From SHZI01 sp049290495 (GTDB taxonomy: Bacteria; Pseudomonadota; Gammaproteobacteria; Steroidobacterales; GCA-2729495): a stretch of DNA of 5,090 bases. Under the pieces are notes generated by a model, which saw nothing but the letters and a program-made list of their open reading frames with translations, ran no database searches and was not told the DNA's origin. Position 1 is the stretch's first letter. Each line of letters starts with the position of its first letter. Where the stretch lies: assembly GCA_049290495.1 (NCBI GenBank), contig JBATNV010000035.1, forward strand, positions 1 to 5,090. Reading direction: 5' to 3'. This document shows positions 1 to 5,090 of this stretch, in pieces. The position numbers were made by a program, and so were the translations under genes.

Positions 1-1
1 A

Positions 2-763
2 CCCGTTCTGGCCACAACTGCCGCAGCCCTGCGGGCTGAGCCCGAAGTCGTCGCTGCCACAACAGAAGTCGCCGCCACACCGACCGCTGAGGTAGCACCG
101 GTGAGTCGGATTGCGCCGGCCACTGAAGCTGCGGCGCGCCCGTCCGGACCAGCCATTACCGCTGTCGATGTACCTGCTGAAACTGAAGCCAGTCCTCTTG
201 CTGCCGCTGCCGCAGGCATCACCTTTGGCCTGCTGATCAGTGCCCTGCTCTGGTTTCGCAACCGGCTGCCGGCCGTCACTCGCAAGCGCCCGGCAAAACA
301 GCCGGCAAAGCCCGCAAAAGCCGTCGAAGACTTGCCACTACCCGTCGCCGTCGCACCGATCGCGGTCCGTACCGAGCGCGCCGAGCCCTCGATCACGGTG
401 CAATGGTCGGCGCGACCGGAGGACCCCCTGGCAGCAGAGTTCGCCACAGCGGCACCGGCAGTCCATTCACCCGTCTCACGTACGCCAGCCGCGCATTCCG
501 ACGAAATCACTTCGGAGCTAGAGAAACTGTTTGGCGACGACAGCGAAACCATGAATACCCCGGCCATGTCGTCGATGCCGGACGACGTCGATACGGCCGA
601 TATGGATGACAACAAGGCCGAGACGCTGCTGCAGGCCCTGTCGCTGCTGGAACGCGACTACGAAGCGGACCTCACTGCCAGCCAGGTGCTGGACCTGTCT
701 ACAATGCGTGAAGCGCTGGCGACCGGCACCGACTCAAGGCCGTATATCAAGCAACCCGACTAG
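2..763 (+). CDS. C-terminal part of a single-pass membrane protein, FimV/HubP-like in architecture (5' end outside the window)
   Basis: The reading frame is open from the left edge (first full codon at base 2) to TAG at 761-763, giving 253 visible residues. The GTG at 101 is internal to this frame and is not a convincing start, so the gene is 5'-partial. Visible residues 1-65 are rich in Ala, Pro, Thr, Val and Glu and look like a disordered linker. Residues 66-85 (LAAAAAGITFGLLISALLWF) form one hydrophobic helix. A strongly basic stretch follows (RNRLP, RKRP and PAK repeats, residues 86-107), so by the positive-inside rule the C-terminus is cytoplasmic. The tail is acidic, with predicted helices at about 168-178 (EITSELEKLFG) and 202-239 (from DDNKAETLLQAL to DLSTMREAL). 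An extracytoplasmic linker, one membrane helix and an acidic cytoplasmic tail is the layout of FimV/HubP polar landmark proteins, but I do not see the typical FimV TPR or C-terminal motif. The coding frame is secure; the family is a weak inference. It converges on parC with 2 bases between stop codons. Confidence 0.75.
   Translation, partial: PVLATTAAALRAEPEVVAATTEVAATPTAEVAPVSRIAPATEAAARPSGPAITAVDVPAETEASPLAAAAAGITFGLLISALLWFRNRLPAVTRKRPAKQPAKPAKAVEDLPLPVAVAPIAVRTERAEPSITVQWSARPEDPLAAEFATAAPAVHSPVSRTPAAHSDEITSELEKLFGDDSETMNTPAMSSMPDDVDTADMDDNKAETLLQALSLLERDYEADLTASQVLDLSTMREALATGTDSRPYIKQPD
290..319 (+). repeat. Short PAK-repeat-coding stretch
   Basis: Bases 290-319 encode PAKQPAKPAK, three PAK units in ten residues, immediately after the membrane helix and the RKR cluster of the membrane protein. 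It is a low-complexity basic segment of the kind often found as a flexible juxtamembrane or nucleic-acid- or lipid-binding linker. It probably helps fix the topology with the following part in the cytoplasm. Any specific binding role is not shown by the sequence. Confidence 0.6.
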
Positions 764-765
764 GC

Positions 766-3051
766 TTAGGATCCGGCCGGTGGCGCGACCATGATCCGGT
801 CGACCTTTCGCCAGCCACGCGGCAACAACCCACCACGCTGGCCACGGGCACCCTTGTATTCGGCGAGGTCAGCCGGCTTCAGCGTCATGCTGCGCTGATT
901 GCTGAACAGCAACAGCGATTCACCCGCCTCAAGTACGGCGATGCTGATGAGCTTCTCTTCACCCGTTTTGAACTTGCGCGTCGAAATACCGAAGATCTTG
1001 TTGCCCTTGCCGCGTGCAAGTTCGGGCAAGTCAGCGGCCGGGAACACCAGCAAGCGGCCTTCCGAATTGACTGCCGCAACGCGCGCCTTGCCAGGAAAGT
1101 CCGCGCCGCCGAAGGGCGCAGGAATCAGCACATCACCACCCTCGGGTACGCGCAGACAGGCCTTGCCCGCGCGGTTCCGCGACTGGAGTTCAGCAAGCTG
1201 CACGAAAAACCCGTAGCCAGCGTCGCTGGCCAGCAGCCAGCGCATCGACGGTTCGCCGATGAGCGCGCCGCGGAAGCCGGTACCGGCGGCCGGATTGAGC
1301 CGCCCGGAGAGCGGCTCACCCTGGCCACGCGCAGACGGCAATGAATGCGCAGGCAGACAGTAGGCACGCCCGGCGTTGTCGAGGAACACTGCGGTCTGCG
1401 TACTCTTGCCGCGCACCGCAGTCAGATAGCTGTCACCTGACTTGTAACTGAGGGTCGCCGGATCGATCTCGTGGCCCTTCGCCGCGCGTACCCAGCCGCC
1501 GCTCGACAGCACGACGGTCACCGGCTCGCTGCTGACCAGGGCGGTTTCTGCCAGCGCCTGGGCCGCTTCACGCTCGACGATGGCCGTGCGGCGCTTGTCG
1601 CCATGCTTCTCGGCCAGCGCCAGCAGCTCGTCGCGAATCAGCTTCCTGAGCTTCGTAGCACTCTTCAGCACCTGGTTGAGCCAGTCGCGCTCTTCTGCCA
1701 GCGCCTGCTGCTCGCTGCGGATTTCGATTTCCTCAAGCTTGGCCAACTGGCGCAGGCGCAGATTGAGGATCGCCTCGGCCTGTACCTCGCTGATTGCGAA
1801 GCGCTGCATCAGCACGTCCCTGGGCTTGTCTTCGCGGCGGATGATGCGGATCACTTCATCGATATTCAGGAAGGCGATCAACAGGCCGTCAAGTATGTGC
1901 AGTCGATCCTCAACCTTGCTAAGGCGATCCTGCAAACGACGCGTGACGGTATCGGTACGGAATTGCAGCCACTCGGCAAGCAGTGTCTTGAGGTCGCGCA
2001 CGGCTGGCCGGCCATCGAGACCGATGCAGTTCATGTTGACGCGCAGCGTGCGCTCGAGATCCGTGGTGGCGAACAGATGGCCCATCAGCGCATCGATATC
2101 CACCTTGCCGGACTTCGGCGTGATGACCAGGCGCACAGGATTCTCGTGATCCGACTCGTCGCGCAAATCATCGACCAGCGGCAGCTTCTTCGCCTGCCGC
2201 TGGGCTTCGATCTGCTCGAGCACCTTGCTGCCGGACACCTGGAAAGGCAGGTTGGTGATGATGATGTCGTTGTCTTCGCGCTCCCAGGTCGCGCGCAGGC
2301 GCAAGGTACCGTTGCCGGTCGCATAGATCTCATGCAACTCCTTGCGCGGCGTGACAAGCTCGCCGCCGGTCGGAAAATCCGGGCCCTTGATGTGCTGGCA
2401 CAGCTGCTTGGCCGTGGTCTCCGGCTCTTCGAGCAGTCGCACCACCGCACTGACGACTTCGCGCAGATTGTGCGGCGGGATGTCAGTAGACATGCCGACG
2501 GCGATACCACTGGCACCGTTCAGGAGAATGTTCGGCAGCTGCGCCGGCAACAGCACGGGTTCAAGCAGCGTACCGTCGAAGTTGGGTACCCATTCGACAG
2601 TGCCATGATCGAGTTCATCGAGTAGCGTCGCCGCATAGGCTGTCAGCCGCGCCTCGGTGTAACGCATGGCCGCGAAAGACTTCGGGTCGTCGGTCGAACC
2701 CCAGTTACCCTGCCCGTCGATGACCGGATAGCGATAGGCGAAGCTCTGCGCCATGTGCACCATGGCTTCGTAACAGGCCGAGTCACCGTGCGGATGAAAC
2801 TTGCCGAGCACGTCGCCGACCGTTCGGGCGGATTTCTTGTGCTTGCTGGTTGCGCGCAGACCGAGCTCGCTCATCGCATAGATGATGCGCCGCTGCACCG
2901 GCTTCAGGCCGTCACCGATATACGGCAGGGCACGATCGAGAATCACGTACATCGAGTAGTCGAGATACGCCTTCTCGGTGAAGGTGCGCAGCGCCAGTTT
3001 CTCGACTGGATCGAACTCGAGACGCGTCTGCGTGTTGTCGGAAGCCGTCAT
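766..3051 (-). CDS. parC: DNA topoisomerase IV subunit A (ParC)
   Basis: ParC is the DNA breakage-reunion subunit of the type IIA enzyme topoisomerase IV (ParC2ParE2), which decatenates daughter chromosomes. The product has 761 residues, close to the 752 of E. coli. Motifs in order: N-terminal segment YLDYSMYVILDRALP (29-43); winged-helix recognition region KKSARTVGDVLGKFHPHGDS (72-91); catalytic Tyr131 with Arg130 in AAMRYTEARL; DNA-intercalating Ile183 in SGIAVGM; IPPHNLREV (191-199); tower region with PFQVSG (269-274) and VDDLRDESDHENP (293-305); coiled coil around 430-480; and a C-terminal beta-pinwheel from about 505 with blade motifs such as SARGQGEP, NRAGKA and ARGKGNKI. A canonical GyrA box (QRRGGKG) is absent; the last blade has only a degenerate QRGGLL, which supports ParC over GyrA. 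I chose ATG at 3051 because it lies 16 bases after the parE stop and fits the family N-terminus. The frame also has an ATG at 3108, but that would add 19 unconserved residues overlapping the parE coding end. Ser91 and Glu95, equivalent to E. coli Ser80 and Glu84, are of the quinolone-sensitive type. It is probably cotranscribed with parE. Confidence 0.97.
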   Translation of the reverse strand: MTASDNTQTRLEFDPVEKLALRTFTEKAYLDYSMYVILDRALPYIGDGLKPVQRRIIYAMSELGLRATSKHKKSARTVGDVLGKFHPHGDSACYEAMVHMAQSFAYRYPVIDGQGNWGSTDDPKSFAAMRYTEARLTAYAATLLDELDHGTVEWVPNFDGTLLEPVLLPAQLPNILLNGASGIAVGMSTDIPPHNLREVVSAVVRLLEEPETTAKQLCQHIKGPDFPTGGELVTPRKELHEIYATGNGTLRLRATWEREDNDIIITNLPFQVSGSKVLEQIEAQRQAKKLPLVDDLRDESDHENPVRLVITPKSGKVDIDALMGHLFATTDLERTLRVNMNCIGLDGRPAVRDLKTLLAEWLQFRTDTVTRRLQDRLSKVEDRLHILDGLLIAFLNIDEVIRIIRREDKPRDVLMQRFAISEVQAEAILNLRLRQLAKLEEIEIRSEQQALAEERDWLNQVLKSATKLRKLIRDELLALAEKHGDKRRTAIVEREAAQALAETALVSSEPVTVVLSSGGWVRAAKGHEIDPATLSYKSGDSYLTAVRGKSTQTAVFLDNAGRAYCLPAHSLPSARGQGEPLSGRLNPAAGTGFRGALIGEPSMRWLLASDAGYGFFVQLAELQSRNRAGKACLRVPEGGDVLIPAPFGGADFPGKARVAAVNSEGRLLVFPAADLPELARGKGNKIFGISTRKFKTGEEKLISIAVLEAGESLLLFSNQRSMTLKPADLAEYKGARGQRGGLLPRGWRKVDRIMVAPPAGS

Positions 3052-3063
3052 GAGAATTTCATA

Positions 3064-3069
3064 CCCTTC
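3064..3069 (-). promoter_or_regulatory. Probable ribosome binding site of parC, overlapping the parE stop
   Basis: On the minus strand the bases GAAGGG (3069 to 3064) overlap the parE TGA (3070-3068) and lie 12 bases before the parC ATG at 3051. The spacing is longer than optimal, so initiation may rely partly on ribosomes that have just finished parE. This placement supports the ATG at 3051 as the start. Confidence 0.5.
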
Positions 3070-4954
3070 AGATTTCGGCCAGATTGCCCTTGCTTTCCAG
3101 CCAGGCACGCCGGTCAGCCGAACGCTTCTTGGCGAGCAGCATGTCCAGCAGCTGTTCGGTATCGTCCTGCGGCGACATCGTCAGCTGCACCAGACGCCGC
3201 GAATCGGGCAGCATGGTGGTTTCACGCAGCTGCAGAGGGCTCATTTCACCGAGCCCCTTGAAACGCGTCACGTTGGGTTTCGCGCGCACCCCTTCAGCCT
3301 GCAGGCGATCGAGAGTGCCCTGCCGCTCGGCTTCGTCGAGCGCGTAATAGACATCCTTGCCCACATCGATGCGGAACAAGGGCGGCATGGCGACATAAAC
3401 ATGCCCGGCACGGATAAGCTGGGGAAAGTGCCGGACGAACAGCGCGCAGATCAGCGTCGCGATGTGCTGGCCGTCCGAGTCAGCATCGGCAAGGATGCAG
3501 ACCTTGTGGTATCGCAAACCGTCCAGGTCATTGCTGCCAGGCTCGGCGCCGATCGCCAGACTGATATTGCTGACTTCCTGCGAGGCCAGCAGCTCACCCT
3601 GATCGACCTCCCAGGTGTTCAGGATCTTGCCCCGCAGCGGCAGCACAGCCTGGTACTCCCGGTCGCGCGCCTGCTTGGCAGAACCGCCGGCGGAATCGCC
3701 TTCCACCAGGAAGATCTCGCAACGCGTCGGATCGGTGCTGGTGCAGTCGGTCAGCTTGCCAGGCAATACCGGTCCACTGGTGATTCGCTTGCGGACCACC
3801 ACTCTCGCCATCTTGGCCCGCGTCTGGGCGGCAAGAATTGCCCGTTCTGCGATCTGGTCGCCGGCATCCGTGTTCTGACTCAGCCACAGCGAGAATGAAT
3901 CCTTGACTGCGCCACCGACAAAAGCCGCACATTCCCGCGAACTCAGCCGTTCCTTGGTCTGTCCGGAAAACTGCGGATCCTGCATCTTCACCGACAGCAC
4001 GAATTGCAGGCCATCCCAGACATCGTCGGGCGCCAGCTTCACACCGCGCGGCAAAAGGTTACGAAACTCACAGTAGTCGCGCAGCGCATCGGTAAGGCCG
4101 GTCCTGAAGCCGTTTACATGCGTACCGCCCTGCGCGGTCGGAATCAGGTTGACGTAGGACTCGTTGATCGAGGGACCATCCGGATCAGCCCAGGCGATGG
4201 CCCACTCTGCTTCTTCACGTTGCCCCTTGAGCACAGCACTGAAGGGGTCGGCGGGCAGCAGTGCCGTGTCAGGCAGGCTTTCAACCAGATACTGTTCCAG
4301 TCCACCCTCGTAGTGCCACTCGAATTTCTGCTCCGGCTTCTCGACTTCAAAGCGGATATGCAGCCCCGGACAGAGTACCGCCTTGGCGCGCAGCGCATGC
4401 CGCAGCTCGTTGATGGCGAACTTGTCGGTGTCGAAATATTTCGGATCGGGCCAGAAACGCAACGTCGTGCCGGTATTGGCCTTGCCGACGGTACCGACCG
4501 TCTCGAGCTTGCTGGTCCGCTCACCGCCACGGAAGCTCATGTTGTACTCACAGCCGTCGCGGCGTATCCAGACCTCAAGATTCTTCGAAAGCGCGTTGAC
4601 TACCGATACACCGACACCGTGCAGGCCACCGGAATACTGGTAGTTGTTGCCAGAAAATTTTCCGCCGGCATGCAGCCGCGTCAGGATGAGTTCAACGCCG
4701 GGAATCTTTTCGACCGGGTGCTTGTCTACCGGCATGCCACGGCCGTCGTCAGCGACCTGCAGCGAGCCGTCGGCATACAGCGTGACGTCGATCCGCTTGC
4801 AGTGGCCGGCGATGGCTTCATCGACACTGTTGTCGATGACCTCGTGGGCGAGGTGATTTGGCCGACTGGTGTCGGTGTACATGCCGGGCCGGCGCCGGAC
4901 CGGGTCAAGGCCACTCAGGACCTCGATATCAGCCGCTTCGTAACGGGTACTCAT
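3068..4954 (-). CDS. parE: DNA topoisomerase IV subunit B (ParE)
   Basis: ParE is the ATPase and TOPRIM subunit of topoisomerase IV. ATP binding closes the N-gate, and the TOPRIM acidic residues hold the Mg2+ used with ParC Tyr131 for DNA cleavage. It has 628 residues against 630 in E. coli, with the same residue numbering over much of its length. Domains: GHKL ATPase (about 1-215) with RRRPGMYTD (20-28), Glu38 as general base and Asn42 for Mg2+ in HEVIDNSVDEA, ADDGRGMP (68-75) and GGLHGVGVSVVNALS (109-123); transducer domain (about 216-385) with the ATP-contacting Lys334 in QTKERLSSR; TOPRIM (about 411-525) with Glu418 in LVEGDSAGGSAKQ and Asp490, Asp492 and Asp494 in LADADSDG; and the C-terminal motif RFKGLGEM (564-571). 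The absence of a long insertion in the TOPRIM region separates it from gammaproteobacterial GyrB. The start is ATG at 4954, matching the family N-terminus MSTRYEAADIEVL. An in-frame TTG at 4987 would add 11 unconserved residues and has no Shine-Dalgarno sequence. The ATG itself has only a weak Shine-Dalgarno upstream. Quinolone-related positions Leu416, Asp420, Leu445, Ser458 and Glu460 match the E. coli wild type. Confidence 0.97.
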   Translation of the reverse strand: MSTRYEAADIEVLSGLDPVRRRPGMYTDTSRPNHLAHEVIDNSVDEAIAGHCKRIDVTLYADGSLQVADDGRGMPVDKHPVEKIPGVELILTRLHAGGKFSGNNYQYSGGLHGVGVSVVNALSKNLEVWIRRDGCEYNMSFRGGERTSKLETVGTVGKANTGTTLRFWPDPKYFDTDKFAINELRHALRAKAVLCPGLHIRFEVEKPEQKFEWHYEGGLEQYLVESLPDTALLPADPFSAVLKGQREEAEWAIAWADPDGPSINESYVNLIPTAQGGTHVNGFRTGLTDALRDYCEFRNLLPRGVKLAPDDVWDGLQFVLSVKMQDPQFSGQTKERLSSRECAAFVGGAVKDSFSLWLSQNTDAGDQIAERAILAAQTRAKMARVVVRKRITSGPVLPGKLTDCTSTDPTRCEIFLVEGDSAGGSAKQARDREYQAVLPLRGKILNTWEVDQGELLASQEVSNISLAIGAEPGSNDLDGLRYHKVCILADADSDGQHIATLICALFVRHFPQLIRAGHVYVAMPPLFRIDVGKDVYYALDEAERQGTLDRLQAEGVRAKPNVTRFKGLGEMSPLQLRETTMLPDSRRLVQLTMSPQDDTEQLLDMLLAKKRSADRRAWLESKGNLAEI

Positions 4955-5016
4955 GAACGGCCCGGCCTGCAGGCAGCAGACTGCCAATGCATCGGGGCCG
5001 CTGGGGAATCGATCAC
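4951..5016 (-). CDS. Possible 21-codon leader ORF overlapping the parE start
   Basis: A short frame starts with GTG at 5016-5014 and ends with TGA at 4953-4951. The stop overlaps the parE ATG (4954-4952) in an ATGA arrangement, which is typical of translational coupling. Read with Met at the start, it encodes MIDSPAAPMHWQSAACRPGR followed by Ser. An AAGGA Shine-Dalgarno sequence (5028-5024) sits 7 bases before the GTG, better than anything in front of parE itself. I recognise no homologue, and the peptide composition gives no attenuation signal such as a run of one amino acid. The frame could be chance: it is short, uses GTG and lies in GC-rich DNA. It is a candidate regulatory uORF rather than an established gene. 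Confidence 0.3.
   Translation of the reverse strand: MIDSPAAPMHWQSAACRPGRS
4958..5000 (-). promoter_or_regulatory. Potential RNA hairpins just upstream of the parE start
   Basis: In the minus-strand transcript CGGCCC (5000-4995) can pair with GGGCCG (4963-4958). Inside this, GGCAG (4985-4981) can pair with CUGCC (4976-4972) around the loop UCUG. A competing 10-base palindrome, GCCTGCAGGC, lies at 4974-4965. The outer stem ends 3 bases before the parE ATG, so folding could limit ribosome access, and translation of the leader ORF would open it. Folding energy was not calculated, and GC-rich DNA forms such pairings readily. There is no T-tract, so this is not an intrinsic terminator. Confidence 0.3.
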
Positions 5017-5017
5017 A

Positions 5018-5065
5018 GCGGAATCCTTAAAATATCCGGGGACGCGCACAACAACGGGCGGAATC
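5018..5065. repeat. Pair of short direct repeats in the parE leader
   Basis: GCGGAATC occurs at 5018-5025 and again at 5058-5065 on the plus strand, exactly 40 bases apart. On the minus strand the copies read TAAGATTCCGC and TAAGGATTCCGC, so the similarity extends to about 11 bases with a one-base gap. One copy overlaps the end of the candidate -10 element and the other overlaps the AAGGA site. They could be an operator pair, or chance. Confidence 0.35.
5024..5028 (-). promoter_or_regulatory. Shine-Dalgarno-like AAGGA in the parE leader
   Basis: AAGGA on the minus strand, within TTTTAAGGATTCCGC, is the strongest Shine-Dalgarno match in the 136-base leader. It is 69 bases upstream of the parE ATG, too far to serve parE directly, but 7 bases before a GTG that opens a 21-codon frame. 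This is the main support for the leader ORF. Confidence 0.4.
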
Positions 5066-5090
5066 TTAGTCCACCCGGCGGATTTATCAA
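5063..5090 (-). promoter_or_regulatory. Candidate sigma70 promoter for parE-parC
   Basis: On the minus strand TTGATA (5090-5085; 5 of 6 matches to TTGACA) is followed after 16 bases by TAAGAT (5068-5063; 4 of 6 matches to TATAAT). Transcription would start near 5056, giving a leader of about 100 bases before parE. The -35 element sits exactly at the window edge, so upstream context cannot be judged. This is a consensus match only. Confidence 0.35.

Noticed and set aside
786..808. CGACC/GGTCG hairpin followed by TTT on the plus strand, as a terminator for the membrane protein gene
   Set aside because: The stem has only 5 pairs, the T-run is three bases and interrupted from the stem, and it lies inside parC. 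It is too weak to call.
1471..2625. Long plus-strand open frame of 384 codons antisense to parC
   Set aside because: It lies wholly within the conserved parC coding sequence on the other strand. Its translation shows no recognisable domain, and long antisense frames are common in GC-rich genes with strong codon bias.
3052..3108. N-terminal extension of ParC starting at ATG 3108
   Set aside because: The 19 extra residues (MPGWKARAIWPKSEGYEIL) are read from the overlapping end of parE and do not resemble the ParC family N-terminus. The ATG at 3051 fits better.
2978..3898. Plus-strand open frame of 306 codons across the parC start and the parE 3' half
   Set aside because: It is antisense to two strongly conserved genes, spans their junction and has no recognisable domain or supporting ribosome binding site; it is a shadow frame.
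766..4954. Possibility that the pair is DNA gyrase (GyrA/GyrB) rather than topoisomerase IV
   Set aside because: There is no canonical GyrA box QRRGGKG in the A subunit. The B subunit, at 628 residues, lacks the large TOPRIM-region insertion of gammaproteobacterial GyrB and follows E. coli ParE residue by residue.
4955..4987. N-terminal extension of ParE starting at TTG 4987
   Set aside because: It adds MAVCCLQAGPF before the conserved MSTRYEAADIEVL, has no Shine-Dalgarno sequence and uses a rare start codon.
5029..5054. Second promoter (TTGTTG ... TATTTT) on the minus strand upstream of parE
   Set aside because: The spacer is only 14 bases, too short for a normal sigma70 promoter, and the -10 match is poor.

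Overview
The window carries the two subunit genes of topoisomerase IV, parE and parC. Both lie on the minus strand in that order and probably form an operon. A convergent plus-strand gene enters from the left edge and encodes the C-terminal part of a single-pass membrane protein. The ParE and ParC proteins align almost end to end, as I remember them, with the Escherichia coli proteins (about 630 and 752 residues; here 628 and 761). ParE lacks the long insertion seen in the TOPRIM region of gammaproteobacterial GyrB, and ParC lacks a canonical GyrA box. These points, with the GC-rich codon use, suggest a gammaproteobacterium. I cannot name the genus. There is no sign of a mobile element, CRISPR array, tRNA or rRNA; this looks like core chromosome.

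Layout: bases 1-763 (+) are the 3' end of a gene whose product has an Ala/Pro/Thr-rich region, one membrane helix, a basic Lys/Pro/Ala stretch and an acidic, helical C-terminal tail. This architecture recalls FimV/HubP-type polar proteins, but the family is not proven. Its stop codon is separated from the parC stop by only 2 bases. Bases 766-3051 (-) are parC. A 16-base gap follows, then parE at 3068-4954 (-). Bases 4955-5090 are the parE leader. It contains a plausible sigma70-type promoter at the very edge of the window, a pair of short direct repeats 40 bases apart, a possible 21-codon leader ORF with a good ribosome binding site, and potential hairpins just before the parE start.

Function: ParE provides the ATPase and the TOPRIM metal site. 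ParC provides the DNA-cleaving tyrosine and the DNA-wrapping C-terminal domain. Together they form the ParC2ParE2 enzyme that unlinks daughter chromosomes and relaxes supercoils. All catalytic residues and the usual quinolone-determining positions are intact. I see no new biological system here. The most interesting item is the leader ORF, whose stop codon overlaps the parE start codon. It could couple translation of parE to that of a short peptide.
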